A program made the translations under genes and the position numbers. Under the pieces are notes generated by a model that saw only the letters and a list, made by a program, of their open reading frames with translations, did no database searches and had not been told where the DNA came from. 64,000 bases of DNA. Origin: Photobacterium sanctipauli. GTDB taxonomy: Bacteria; Pseudomonadota; Gammaproteobacteria; Enterobacterales; Vibrionaceae. Each line of letters opens with the position of its first letter. The first letter of the stretch is position 1. Positions 8,265 to 18,067 of the stretch are shown here, piece by piece. The stretch is from positions 62,001 to 126,000 of the forward strand of contig NZ_PYMA01000015.1 in NCBI RefSeq assembly GCF_003026495.1. Direction: 5' to 3'.

Positions 8265-9533
8265 ATGAGAAACAAAACCACACCTTACTTATCTGGACGA
8301 TTTTTCGATGGCATCAGCTCCGGCTTATTCATGATGGCGCTGCCATGGTTGATGCTGAAAACGCCCGATATGGGCACCTTTGTTGCGCTAACGGCCTTGG
8401 CATGTACGAGTAACTCATTTCTCTGTACCCCTTTCTTCTCGACACTGATTGATAGGCACTCGAGAAAAGCCATCTTGGTTTGGGTTCAGGTCCTTCAATC
8501 GAGCACCGCCGCCGTTGTCGGCATCATTTACCTACTGGGAGTGGGATCGCACTGGGTGCTTGCCTTTTCCCAATTGGTATTTTGGGTATCAAGCAACATT
8601 GCATGGAATACCAATAATGCCTTTACCCAAGAAAACTACCGCTCCCATGAATACGCCAAGATCTCGGGCTACCAAGAAGTCGTGATGCAAACCACCACCT
8701 TGGGAGCGGGGGCTGTCGGTATCATTTTGCTTGAGCAATGGGGAATATTGGAGTTCGCTGCATTTGCCGCTCTGGCCTCGGGACTCGCGGCGCTAAGCTA
8801 CGGGCTTACGCCTTACAACCGACAGGTGAAGCCGAGTAGCAAGGTATCGTTTTTCTCGCAGATCAAAGAAAGTAAGGCCATTTTCACCGCAGAACCTGTC
8901 TTTTATGGCTTCCTACTGATCTCATGCCTGTCGTATCCGATCCTCACCTATCTTGGTAAGTTGATACCGATTTGGTTTGCCGAGCTGGATGTCTCTGGCA
9001 GTTGGGTGGCGCTGTATAACATGGCCTTTGGCTTGGGCTCTTTGGTTACTGGATTGCTTATTTCACGCATTATTGGCCGAATAAGCCATGAGAATATCAT
9101 GCAATATTCAATGCTGGTGCTGGCATTTATCCTCTTGGCCATGAGCGGCGTTGTTCAACCGCTGTATATCGTGCTACTTACGCTAAGCTTTGGCTTCTTC
9201 AACGCACTAAACCGTATTGCCCGCACCAACTGGATGCACCATACCGTTGATATGGCCCAGCGTGGCCGTGTCGATGGTGGATTGGGCATGTTTGCTACCC
9301 TTGTCCAAAGCTTAAGCTATGTATTGATTGCCTTTTTGGCTCACTTTGATGCCATCGAATACGGCTTTGTCATCGTTGGTGTTATCGTCCTGTTCGCCAG
9401 TATCGGCATGATAGCGATGAGCAAAAAGTTACCGCTTAGCTGTAACCCTAACCAAAAGCCTAAACCTAACCAAGAGCCTAACCTTGACCAGAGCCATCAA
9501 CAAACTGATTCGGCACTTACCACTCAACACTAG
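8265..9533 (+). CDS. MFS transporter, probable drug or metabolite exporter
   Basis: This 422-residue protein has about twelve membrane segments and begins with LSGRFFDGISSGLFMMALPW, typical of major facilitator permeases of the MFS_1/MFS_3 type. The loop PFFSTLIDRHSRKAILVW after helix 2 corresponds to the family's G-x-x-x-D-R-x-x-R/K motif A. The last 25 residues are a hydrophilic Asn/Pro/Gln/Lys tail built from near repeats (NPNQKPKPNQEPNLDQ). It is driven by a MerR-type promoter just upstream, so the inducing compound may also be the substrate. It ends 9 bp from the convergent torS gene. The substrate is unknown. Confidence 0.88.
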   Translation: MRNKTTPYLSGRFFDGISSGLFMMALPWLMLKTPDMGTFVALTALACTSNSFLCTPFFSTLIDRHSRKAILVWVQVLQSSTAAVVGIIYLLGVGSHWVLAFSQLVFWVSSNIAWNTNNAFTQENYRSHEYAKISGYQEVVMQTTTLGAGAVGIILLEQWGILEFAAFAALASGLAALSYGLTPYNRQVKPSSKVSFFSQIKESKAIFTAEPVFYGFLLISCLSYPILTYLGKLIPIWFAELDVSGSWVALYNMAFGLGSLVTGLLISRIIGRISHENIMQYSMLVLAFILLAMSGVVQPLYIVLLTLSFGFFNALNRIARTNWMHHTVDMAQRGRVDGGLGMFATLVQSLSYVLIAFLAHFDAIEYGFVIVGVIVLFASIGMIAMSKKLPLSCNPNQKPKPNQEPNLDQSHQQTDSALTTQH

Positions 9534-9542
9534 GCCAACGGT

Positions 9543-12533
9543 TTACTCGCTTGCCTTGAAGCTTGATAACAATGCTTGCTTCGAGGCAGCGAACACCTGC
9601 TCAAGTTCATCGCTTGAAAGGTGTGCCACCGAACCTTCTTTTGCTGATTTCTCAAAAGCCAAACAAATTTGGTGTAATTTACTTAGCCCCATCGTGCCAG
9701 CCGCACCTTTTAGGGTGTGGGCATAATTGGCAACGTCAGCCAGGCGGCTCTCTGCAATGGCTGCCTGCAACTTCGCAAGTGTTTCTGTTGATGAACTAAT
9801 GAACAAGTCAATCATCTTGCTGACCATAGCTTCACCCAGTACCTGCATATCGCTCCCCAGTACCTTTTGATCCAGCACCGGCACTGCCTCATTCATTTCC
9901 ATCGTCTGTTCCTGATTTTGTTTATCTTCAGTTAAAGAAGGTTCGGTTGCCGCGTTTGCTAGTGACTGCTCGAGGGTATCATCACCCACTACGACCCTGT
10001 CTTTCCCAGCCAATACACTGCCAATCACTTCAATAAGTTGCTTTTCGACCAAAGGCTTCGGCAAGAAGCCGGCAAACCCTGTCGCCAGGTACAATTCAAC
10101 TTCTTCACTGAATACATGCGCCGAGAAGGCAACCATCGGTGTCGGTTCATGATCGGCATGCACCGGCGAATTTTTCTCAATGTCCCTCAAGCGCCCCAGC
10201 AAGGCGACACCATCCGTATCGGGCAAGTTAATATCCAGCAACGCGGCATCAAATGCTTGCTCGCGGTAGACATGCTCTGCTTGTTTGCCATCCTCGGCCA
10301 CCACAACACGGTGGCCAAGTCGGTTCAAGAAGCCTTCCGCCACTAAGCTATTTACCGGGTTATCTTCCACCAGCAGAATACGTGCCGACGGAACCGTTGA
10401 AGATAATGGCGCTACTTTTTCCGCTACCACGGCTTCGCCCGGCGCCAAGGTCAGGGTAAACCAGAAGCAACTGCCGACATTCGGGGTTGAGGACAGGCCA
10501 ATTTCACCACCCATCGCTTCCACTATGCGCTTACTGATTGCCAAGCCCAGCCCAGTACCACCGGCGGCTTGTCGACCATCGCTCGATTGGGCAAAGGCAT
10601 TGAACATACTCTGTTGCTCATCGAGCGGAATACCAATGCCCGAGTCTTCCACTTCAAAATGCAGTCGCCCTTCAACCAGGGCAGACGTACTCACGTGCAC
10701 CGACACACGGCCTTTCTCGGTGAATTTAATAGCATTACCGACCAAGTTCACCAATACCTGACGAATACGGGTGGCATCGCCAATCCAGTACTCGTTAACA
10801 TCTGCTTCAATCTCGATGTTCAACTGGATGTGTTTTGCCAAGGCACGGCTTTCCAGCATATTGTGAATATCATTGATCAATACCGGCAACGAAAAGTTAC
10901 TTGGACGAATATCCAAATGGCCCGCTTCAATCTTGGAGTAATCGAGCACATCATTGAGAATATCCAACAAGGTTTCACCGCTACGGTTGATCACCTCAAG
11001 GTATCTCGCCTGCTGATCATTCAACCCCGTATCGGCAAGCAAAGAGGCGGTGCCCAGCACCCCATTCATAGGGGTACGGATTTCATGGCTCATGGTGGCT
11101 AAGAAAGCCGACTTCGCCCGGTTCGCCTTTTCAGCTTCTGCTCTGGCCTGGGCGTGATTAATGACCTCTTGATTCAGTTTGCTATTGGCATTTTCAAGCT
11201 GGCAGGTTCGCTCGGCAACCAAGTGTTCAAGGCTGCTTTTATGCTGTTGGAGCTCATAGCGAATTTTTGACTCCACTTGTGCCAAGCGATGACGCTCGTA
11301 GGCCGTATCGCGTGCGACCATGATCGCCCGCCCCATTTGCGCCAACTCATCATCACCATGGACCGTCAGGCGAATTTCTAAATCCCCCCGAGAGAGTGAC
11401 AACAATGCCTGGCTGTAATCATTGATCCGGCGGATCACCCGAGCATAAACATAACGCCACATGATCAACACCAGCACCAGCATACCCAGTGCCGAAATAG
11501 CTATCAGGCTGTTTCGGGCGATATTCAGGGTTTCATCAACCTTGGTGATTGCCTGCTGAGTGCCCGTATTCGCAGCTTCAATGATGTCATCAACGGTTTG
11601 GTTCAACTGTTGGAACAGTGCCAAGTTTTGCTGCTCCATTCGCTCTACCGCACGGCTGGCATGGATCAGCTCTTCATAAGTATTAAAGAACTGGCTATCA
11701 CGGCGTAAGATCTCGGTTTGAGCCAGCAGCTGCTCCGAGCGACTCGGGTCTTCCACCGATTTCACCCGGTGATTAATGACAGCAACCGAGTAACTAAAGC
11801 GCGCTTGCAGGGCTTCTAGACGATTAATGGTGTCCACTTGGTTCATGTCATCAAGCATGTTGATCACTTGCAATGACAAGAAGCGCAACTCGAACAAGCG
11901 CTCGGCCAAGTCCATATCGACTTCAACCAAGCTATCTAACGCGTTATAAACCGCAGACTTATTGCCTTGTTCAACCAAATCATAAATGCGGGACACATTG
12001 GCGACCGCAATGGTATTCGCATTCGAAACTTGCGACTGGGACAGGGTCTCAATCTGCTCTGCGGCAGCTGTCATCTCATCATTGATGGCATGCACTTGAT
12101 CGGTCAGGGTCAACTTGCGGCCAACCAGTACACCCAACATCGCAAGGTTATTAACGATATTCTCAACGTCGGTTTCAAGTTGCGCCATGATCGCTGGCTC
12201 GAACGAATACTGCTCAAGCGATTGGAGGCTTTGCTTAAGTGCCTCGATATGGATGGTGAGGGACTTCCCTTGCTGCTCGCGCTCTATTTCGTTTTTGGAT
12301 TTCGCCAGCACCTGAGCGGTGAAAATAATTCGGGTACTAAAATCGGAAAGCTGACGCGCTTCTGCCAACGCAGGGACTGCCGAATTGATAACGGTGCGCT
12401 CTGTTTTAGCAACAAGCGAAAAACCAGCAACACCAATCACAACCGCAATAATCATTAATCCGGCCATCATGGAAAAGGCAATTAATAACTTTTGCCCAAT
12501 ACCACTTGGAGTAAATGTCATACTAAAAACCAC
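9543..12533 (-). CDS. torS: TorS-like hybrid sensor histidine kinase
   Basis: This is a 996-residue tripartite kinase. It has an N-terminal membrane helix (about 14-38), a long all-helical periplasmic sensor, a second membrane helix (about 340-360) and a HAMP domain. These are followed by a HisKA domain with phospho-His near 483 (ATMSHEIRTPMNG), a HATPase, a receiver with its Asp near 767 (ALLDINLPDTDG), and an HPt domain with His near 939 (AHTLKGAAGTMG). This order and the divergent torT gene identify it as TorS, the kinase that senses trimethylamine N-oxide through TorT and phosphorylates TorR. An ATG four codons in (12521) is an alternative start. The usual partner torR and the torCAD reductase genes are not in the window. 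Confidence 0.9.
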   Translation of the reverse strand: MVFSMTFTPSGIGQKLLIAFSMMAGLMIIAVVIGVAGFSLVAKTERTVINSAVPALAEARQLSDFSTRIIFTAQVLAKSKNEIEREQQGKSLTIHIEALKQSLQSLEQYSFEPAIMAQLETDVENIVNNLAMLGVLVGRKLTLTDQVHAINDEMTAAAEQIETLSQSQVSNANTIAVANVSRIYDLVEQGNKSAVYNALDSLVEVDMDLAERLFELRFLSLQVINMLDDMNQVDTINRLEALQARFSYSVAVINHRVKSVEDPSRSEQLLAQTEILRRDSQFFNTYEELIHASRAVERMEQQNLALFQQLNQTVDDIIEAANTGTQQAITKVDETLNIARNSLIAISALGMLVLVLIMWRYVYARVIRRINDYSQALLSLSRGDLEIRLTVHGDDELAQMGRAIMVARDTAYERHRLAQVESKIRYELQQHKSSLEHLVAERTCQLENANSKLNQEVINHAQARAEAEKANRAKSAFLATMSHEIRTPMNGVLGTASLLADTGLNDQQARYLEVINRSGETLLDILNDVLDYSKIEAGHLDIRPSNFSLPVLINDIHNMLESRALAKHIQLNIEIEADVNEYWIGDATRIRQVLVNLVGNAIKFTEKGRVSVHVSTSALVEGRLHFEVEDSGIGIPLDEQQSMFNAFAQSSDGRQAAGGTGLGLAISKRIVEAMGGEIGLSSTPNVGSCFWFTLTLAPGEAVVAEKVAPLSSTVPSARILLVEDNPVNSLVAEGFLNRLGHRVVVAEDGKQAEHVYREQAFDAALLDINLPDTDGVALLGRLRDIEKNSPVHADHEPTPMVAFSAHVFSEEVELYLATGFAGFLPKPLVEKQLIEVIGSVLAGKDRVVVGDDTLEQSLANAATEPSLTEDKQNQEQTMEMNEAVPVLDQKVLGSDMQVLGEAMVSKMIDLFISSSTETLAKLQAAIAESRLADVANYAHTLKGAAGTMGLSKLHQICLAFEKSAKEGSVAHLSSDELEQVFAASKQALLSSFKASE

Positions 12534-12562
12534 GAAGAAAAAGAATAAACAGCGAAAGCATC

Positions 12563-12630
12563 ACTATTTTGCCAGCCAAAATAGTAATAGTGGTATTATA
12601 CCCTTTCCATCAACGTCATGCCCGTTGATG
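12563..12630. promoter_or_regulatory. Two inverted repeats in the torS-torT intergenic region
   Basis: The 127-bp divergent gap holds two dyads: ACTATTTTG-N5-CAAAATAGT at 12563-12585 (9-bp arms) and CATCAACG-N7-CGTTGATG at 12608-12630 (8-bp arms). They do not look like the TorR box (CTGTTCAT repeats). Both lie where they could control torT and torS transcription; the second is only 31 bp before the torT ATG and could also form an mRNA hairpin. Confidence 0.5.
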
Positions 12631-12660
12631 CGAGAAAACTCATGAATTTGGTAAAGCGCA

Positions 12661-13728
12661 ATGACAAAAAAATGGTTAATTTCTCTATTGATGCTAATGG
12701 GTGTCGCCCATTCGGCACAAGCGGTGGAAGTGATCACCTTTTCACCTCCGTTTGCAAGCAACAAGCAAGCAACCGCAATAGATTACCAACCACTAACCAG
12801 CGCCTCTAAGGCATGGAAGCTCTGTGCGGTTTACCCCCACCTGAAAGACTCTTATTGGCTTTCGGTCAACTACGGCATGGTCAACCATGCCAAAGCGCTG
12901 GGTGTTCAGTTAAAGGTACTGGAAGCCGGCGGTTATCCAAACCTCGATAAACAACGCAGCCAGCTGCTGGACTGTAAGCAATGGGGAGCCGATGCCATTA
13001 TCCTGGGCACCGTCGACAGCCAAGCCCATGACGGCCAGCTGACCGAGCTAACCGGCGATATTCCGGTCTTCGCGACGGTAAACAAGTTGGAAATGCGCAG
13101 CGACGACAGCAAAAAGAACATTGTTGCCCGGGTTGGTATCGACTGGTATCAAATGGGCTACATTACCGGCGAGCACTTGGCAAACCTTGAGCAAGACAAC
13201 GGCGATACCGTAAACGTTGCCCTATTGCCTGGCCCCCGACAGCGTGGCGGCACCAAACCTATGGTACAAGGCTTTCTCGACGCGGTAGCGAATAAAAATA
13301 TTGAGGTCATCGACACCCTATGGGCAGACAACAGCAAGGAGCTGCAACGCAACTTGCTACAACAACTTTTCGCCAACGGTCGCCAAGTCGACTATATCGT
13401 TGGTAGTGCCGTCGCGGCGGAAGTGTGCATCAGTGAACTCAGAGCCAACAACATGACGGATGATGTCGACATCTTATCGACCTACCTGAGTCATGGCGTA
13501 TACCGAGGCTTGCTTCGTAACAAAATACTCTTTTCCCCCACCGATAAAATGGCGCAGCAAGCCATGCTTTCGGTCGATCAAGCAGTCAGGTACCTCGAAG
13601 GCAAACCGCTGCAGCGCGACTTATCACCCAAGGTCGAGGGCTTAACCCCAGGCTGGTTGCCAGAAGAGGCCATTGCCGAATCGTTATCATCAGCAGAGTT
13701 TCGCCCGGTATTTGGCGTAACACCGTAA
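12661..13728 (+). CDS. torT: TorT-like periplasmic TMAO-binding protein
   Basis: This 355-residue protein has a clear signal peptide (MTKKWLISLLMLMGVAHSAQA) and a periplasmic-binding-protein fold of the type I sugar-binding class. The segment AVYPHLKDSYWLSVNYGMV and the following ligand-domain text match TorT. TorT binds trimethylamine N-oxide in the periplasm and changes the conformation of the TorS sensor. It is divergent from torS across 127 bp that carry two inverted repeats. The length is close to that of E. coli TorT. I see no strong ribosome site, so translation may be modest. The call is strong given the torS neighbour. Confidence 0.9.
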   Translation: MTKKWLISLLMLMGVAHSAQAVEVITFSPPFASNKQATAIDYQPLTSASKAWKLCAVYPHLKDSYWLSVNYGMVNHAKALGVQLKVLEAGGYPNLDKQRSQLLDCKQWGADAIILGTVDSQAHDGQLTELTGDIPVFATVNKLEMRSDDSKKNIVARVGIDWYQMGYITGEHLANLEQDNGDTVNVALLPGPRQRGGTKPMVQGFLDAVANKNIEVIDTLWADNSKELQRNLLQQLFANGRQVDYIVGSAVAAEVCISELRANNMTDDVDILSTYLSHGVYRGLLRNKILFSPTDKMAQQAMLSVDQAVRYLEGKPLQRDLSPKVEGLTPGWLPEEAIAESLSSAEFRPVFGVTP

Positions 13729-13946
13729 TGTTGGCGGCGTTGCTGGGGCCAATTATTCAACTGCGCTCTTAGCAAACACATAAAAAGTGATAGCTACCTT
13801 TGATTTCAAACAATTAGGATGTACATCATTGCTAGGCTCTGGTAGTTATATACAGATTCATAATTAAGGTTTGGTAAATGGCTTGAAGTTGCCCTATACC
13901 TCGCCGTATATTCAGTTGGTCATTTCGTATCTTTGTGGAGTCATAG

Positions 13947-14405
13947 ATGCACGTAACAACCCGTACAATGGAAACTAACAAACACATCGCTCTTGTTGCT
14001 CATGACAATTGCAAGGATCACCTACTACGCTGGGTTATCGAGCACAAAGAAAAGCTAGCCAACCACACGCTATATGCAACGGGCACAACGGGTCACATGA
14101 TTGCGCGTGAATCTGGCCTTGAGGTGAACTGCCTGCTAAGCGGCCCGATGGGTGGCGATCAGCAATTAGGTGCGCTAATTTCAGAAGGTAAAGTCGATAT
14201 GATGATTTTCTTCTGGGATCCACTCAATGCCGTACCGCATGATCCTGATGTAAAAGCACTGCTTCGTATTTCTGCAGTATGGAATATTCCAGTTGCCACC
14301 AACCGTGCTAGCGCGAACTTCATGATTTCTTCGCCAAAGCTGGCGGAAGAAGTGGAAATTGAAATTCCTGATTACGATGCTTACCTAACCGAGCGCTTAG
14401 GTTAA
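13947..14405 (+). CDS. mgsA: Methylglyoxal synthase
   Basis: MgsA converts dihydroxyacetone phosphate to methylglyoxal and phosphate, relieving sugar-phosphate build-up under phosphate limitation. The 152 residues equal the length of the E. coli enzyme and keep its active-site positions: Asp20 (VAHD), the phosphate-binding GTTGH, Asp71 in GPMGGDQQ, Asp91 and His98 in DPLNAVPHDPD. The ATG has a GTGGAG ribosome site upstream. The gene is followed at once by a strong terminator, so it is probably a single-gene transcript. It lies near helD, as in enterobacteria, though here another gene separates them. Confidence 0.98.
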   Translation: MHVTTRTMETNKHIALVAHDNCKDHLLRWVIEHKEKLANHTLYATGTTGHMIARESGLEVNCLLSGPMGGDQQLGALISEGKVDMMIFFWDPLNAVPHDPDVKALLRISAVWNIPVATNRASANFMISSPKLAEEVEIEIPDYDAYLTERLG

Positions 14406-14426
14406 TATCAGTAAAATTTCACAAAA

Positions 14427-14458
14427 GCCTGCAATTGTTAGCAATTGCAGGCTTTTTT
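14427..14458 (+). terminator. Rho-independent terminator after mgsA
   Basis: A perfect 11-bp stem (GCCTGCAATTG / CAATTGCAGGC) with loop TTAG is followed by six T residues, 21 bp beyond the mgsA stop. A run of A before the stem could also let it work in the other direction. Confidence 0.95.
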
Positions 14459-14618
14459 ATATTCCGCCTTTCAGTCTGCGTGTCTTATCTTCGGCCTCAT
14501 ATCGCCAAGCAACTCAAAAATAAGGTTTTCATAATACTGGCTCAATTTCGTTTCGCCCGACTTTGCCATTTATGGTTTATGTTTAAAGACATAACAAAAA
14601 GACAGAATGTGGTGGCCA

Positions 14619-15602
14619 ATGAAAGCATGGAAACTAACCAAGCCAGAAGGACCTGAGTGCCTTAAACTACAAACAGCCGCAAAGCCGACACCTGCCAGTG
14701 ATGAGGTTTGTATCCAGGTTAAGGCGGCAGGTCTTAACCCTATCGACTTTAAGCTGACCAGTTGGGGCTATGCCACTTGGCAATACCCGCAAATCATCGG
14801 GCTGGATATTGCCGGCGTGGTATCGTTCGTTGGCAAAGATGTTCATAACTTCCAGCCGGGAGACCGGGTAATGTGCTTTGTCGATCCCCGTCATGCCGGT
14901 GGCTTTGCCAACTATGCAACCTCCAAAGCCTATGCCCTTACCCGTATTCCCGATAACGTCAGCTTCACCGATGCCGCAGCCCTACCCTGTGCGGGATACA
15001 CTGCTTGGCAAGCTGTCCACGATAAGCTAAGGCTCACCAATGGGCTCAGTGTCGCCATTACGGGTGCCGGCGGCGGTGTTGGAGGCTATGCAGTACAACT
15101 TGCCAAACTTGCTGGCGCACATGTTTACGCTATCGCAGAAGCACAGCACCATCCCCGTTTACTGGACTATGGTATCGACGATGTGATTGACCCCAGCACC
15201 GAAAACACCGCGATGCGCCTTATCGAAATGACAGAAGACCGCTTGGTGCATGGCGTCATCGATTGTATTTCGGCTAAATCCGGCAGTATCATGAGTGCCT
15301 TGATCCAGTACAACGGCCAAATTGTGATGGTTGCCGATCAATTCAACCAAGTACCGCTGCTGGCAACAACCAAGGCATTGAGTATTCATGAAGTGGCTAT
15401 CCACGGTACTTATGCCCACGGCCATCAAGAACATATCCAACACCTTGCCAGCATTGGCCAGTCACTGGTTAACCTTGTCAGCGAAGGCAAGCTCGATGCG
15501 ATGGTCGATAAGGTTTTTGCCTTTGAAGAATTGGATAAGGGATTGGCTTACCTACAAAGCCAGCAGCACAGCGGCAAGGTTGTGGTGAGCCTAGATGATT
15601 AA
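14619..15602 (+). CDS. Zinc-type alcohol dehydrogenase-like / quinone oxidoreductase family protein
   Basis: This soluble medium-chain dehydrogenase/reductase of about 327 residues opens with MKAWKLTKPEG. It has the GroES-like N-terminal fold (AAGLNPIDFKL, then IIGLDIAGVVSFVG) and a Rossmann domain with the nucleotide-binding glycine motif AITGAGGGVGGYAVQLAK. The catalytic-zinc cysteine and histidine of true alcohol dehydrogenases are absent, so an NADPH:quinone or enone reductase role is more likely. An upstream ATG at 14607 adds four residues, but family proteins start at MKAW and a GGTGG sequence precedes 14619. The substrate is not known. A leftward terminator separates it from convergent helD. 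Confidence 0.9.
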   Translation: MKAWKLTKPEGPECLKLQTAAKPTPASDEVCIQVKAAGLNPIDFKLTSWGYATWQYPQIIGLDIAGVVSFVGKDVHNFQPGDRVMCFVDPRHAGGFANYATSKAYALTRIPDNVSFTDAAALPCAGYTAWQAVHDKLRLTNGLSVAITGAGGGVGGYAVQLAKLAGAHVYAIAEAQHHPRLLDYGIDDVIDPSTENTAMRLIEMTEDRLVHGVIDCISAKSGSIMSALIQYNGQIVMVADQFNQVPLLATTKALSIHEVAIHGTYAHGHQEHIQHLASIGQSLVNLVSEGKLDAMVDKVFAFEELDKGLAYLQSQQHSGKVVVSLDD

Positions 15603-15648
15603 CAAGGTATAAGGCGATTAACCAGTCTTTAGAAAATTATCAAATCAT

Positions 15649-15681
15649 AAAAAAGCGAGTTGCTCTTTACGAGCAACTCGC
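15649..15681 (-). terminator. Rho-independent terminator of helD
   Basis: A perfect 11-bp stem (GCGAGTTGCTC / GAGCAACTCGC) with a 5-nt loop lies between the convergent dehydrogenase and helD genes. On the leftward strand the stem is followed by six T residues, which identifies it as the helD terminator. It has no T-run in the rightward direction. Confidence 0.92.
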
Positions 15682-15720
15682 TGGATCTTGCGATATTGTT
15701 TTGCAGGTGATCTAAAACAC

Positions 15721-17820
15721 CTATTTCTTGCCTTTTTTGTCCGTGGTTTTAATCCGCTTGATTTTGTTCACCACCGGATACTTCTCATCAATCAGTTCAT
15801 TCACGAAGGAGGAAGTTTTTTCCGGATCGGCGCAGACCCAAACATGTTTCTTCGCGCGGGTTAAACCCACATAGAACAAACGGCGTTCTTCCGCATCGGC
15901 GAATTGCTCGTTGCGAGCCTGGAGGCACGCCGCCAAACCGGTATCACGGTCGGTTGCCGGGAACACGCCCTTGTTCACATCTAAAATGAACACAAAGTCG
16001 GCTTCTCGCCCCTTACTGGCATGGCAAGTCATAAACTGCAGCCCCAAATGAGGCCATCGCTCTTGCCATTGCTTAAGGGCTTCCGGACGCTGGTTATTGT
16101 TGCGGCCAAGCAATAATACCGATACTTGGTCTTTTTGCTGCGAGGCAAGCTGTGCCAACTCTTGGTCAATCAAATCTTGGCAAAGCAAAGTAACGGCCTT
16201 GCGCTTCTGCTTCTTATGGCTCGCCAAGTCTTTTTTAATTTGATTAGGGTTTTGTTGAATAAACGTGTTGGCAACATCACCGATCATGCTGTTAAAGCGA
16301 TACGTTGTACCTAGCTCAGTAATATGACTGGCACCAAAGCGGGATTCAAACCCGGTGGTTAGGTTCACATCGGCCCCCGCGAAACGGTAGATTGCCTGCC
16401 AATCATCGCCCACGGCAAACAAGGTTGGCCGTGCTTCCTGTTGCTTGGAGTGGCACAGCGCCTCAATCAATGCCAAGCGATGCGGCGAAATATCTTGGTA
16501 TTCATCCACCATGATAAAACGCCAAGCAGGGGCATATTTGCCGTCTTTCACATATTCGGTTGCTCGCTGGATCATGCTGTTGAAATCAATTTGCTTGCTT
16601 GATTTCAAGTGCTGCTCATACGCTCGGTAGCATGGCCACAATAACCCAAGCTCGCTTTTCATTCGTGCTTTAGCGCTGTCATTGCTGTGCTGCTCGATAC
16701 TCTCGCTCAATTGCGACTTGTTCGCGCCCCGTTGGCCAATCAGCTCGATATGACGCCAGATCCAATTGATAAGCTGCTCGCTGCGTGCCTGCTTTTCCAT
16801 CGAGTTTTCGGCTTTAAAGCCAGGAATACGCCATTGGATGAGGTGTTTTTGCCAACGCTTGGCTGATGCGGCGTTCTCCCATTGTTCAGTTAGCATGGAC
16901 GCCATCCACTCGACCCGTGCCTTCTCATCAATGGTCACAGGCGACACACTTGGCATCGAGCCTTCTACGGCCTGAATGATCTGGGTCCCCAAGCTATGAA
17001 AAGTGGCCACCTTAATTTGGTCGCTGACTTTCTTGCCCAAGCGCTCGCTCATCTCTTCAGCCGCCTTCCTGCCGAAGGCCAACATCAAGATTTGCTCTGG
17101 CTGGGCAATCTGATTGGCAATCAAGTATCCGGCACGGGCAACCAACACACTGGTTTTACCGGTCCCTGCCCCAGCCAATACCAAATTGTGGTCTTGGTTG
17201 ATCAGCACTGCCTCGCGCTGAGACGGGTTGAGTGGTGATGATTCAAAGGCATCAAACCACGAAGACCACTTTTCCGCCTCGGCAGAGAGCCATTTGTCGT
17301 TGGTTTCTTTAACCCAGTCCTCGTTTCCTTCAAGCCAAGGCTCAACTTTCTCTAGCGCCAACGGCCTGAACGAAGATGCCAGCTCCAGGGTCAGCCCCGT
17401 TGATGCCAGCGACTGGTCAAGAAAGTGATGCAGCTGGGTATGATCAGACTGGCGCAAATAGCCCTTCTGATTGGTATAAGTATCAATGTGCGTGAGCATG
17501 GCTGGCAACGCGGTGTCGAGCTTTTCCACTCGCCCTTGCGCCCATTGACGGTATGATTCGAGTAGGTAGTTGGCGAACGCCTTGCATTGCACCCACGGCA
17601 GGCCGTGTACAGTCCAGCAATATTCCTGATCAGCCGAGCTAATTTCAAAACTTCCCCAAAGTACCCCGCGATGTACGGCTATCGCACCGTCCCACTCATC
17701 AAACGGTATTTCTTCAGTTTCAAGCTGACTATCTAGAATTAGGCAATTTTCACCTAACGCAATACTGCAATAGTCACCTTGGGAAAGCCATCGGGCTAAC
17801 CACCCAGCTGTTAAACGCAT
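15721..17820 (-). CDS. helD: DNA helicase IV
   Basis: HelD is an ATP-dependent 3'-5' DNA helicase of superfamily 1 that helps recombination and repair. The 699 residues show an N-terminal HelD-specific domain (about 1-190) followed by the UvrD-type motor: the Walker A motif AGAGTGKTSVLVARAG near residue 217, motif II VDEYQDISPHR, motif III GDDWQAIYRFAGAD, and the C-terminal motif LFYVGLTRAKKHVWV. E. coli HelD is 684 residues, so the length fits. It is transcribed leftward, convergent with the dehydrogenase gene and divergent from yccS. The gene is intact. Confidence 0.97.
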   Translation of the reverse strand: MRLTAGWLARWLSQGDYCSIALGENCLILDSQLETEEIPFDEWDGAIAVHRGVLWGSFEISSADQEYCWTVHGLPWVQCKAFANYLLESYRQWAQGRVEKLDTALPAMLTHIDTYTNQKGYLRQSDHTQLHHFLDQSLASTGLTLELASSFRPLALEKVEPWLEGNEDWVKETNDKWLSAEAEKWSSWFDAFESSPLNPSQREAVLINQDHNLVLAGAGTGKTSVLVARAGYLIANQIAQPEQILMLAFGRKAAEEMSERLGKKVSDQIKVATFHSLGTQIIQAVEGSMPSVSPVTIDEKARVEWMASMLTEQWENAASAKRWQKHLIQWRIPGFKAENSMEKQARSEQLINWIWRHIELIGQRGANKSQLSESIEQHSNDSAKARMKSELGLLWPCYRAYEQHLKSSKQIDFNSMIQRATEYVKDGKYAPAWRFIMVDEYQDISPHRLALIEALCHSKQQEARPTLFAVGDDWQAIYRFAGADVNLTTGFESRFGASHITELGTTYRFNSMIGDVANTFIQQNPNQIKKDLASHKKQKRKAVTLLCQDLIDQELAQLASQQKDQVSVLLLGRNNNQRPEALKQWQERWPHLGLQFMTCHASKGREADFVFILDVNKGVFPATDRDTGLAACLQARNEQFADAEERRLFYVGLTRAKKHVWVCADPEKTSSFVNELIDEKYPVVNKIKRIKTTDKKGKK

Positions 17821-18067
17821 CCTGTCACCAAACTCTTCTTGTTGTTACACGGTAAGATTACCAAGAACTCACAGTACACCATAGCGTAACACGAAAATTT
17901 TCCGTCAATTCTATGCTAAAAATCACGACTGACATGCATAGTAAATTATCTCATTCACAGCCAAAACAACCTGAACCATAGGGAATACTGATTTTTTGTA
18001 GGGATTTATACCCATTAGTTGCCTAACTTTGCTATCTTTACCGCTTCACCGAACAGATTGATACAAA

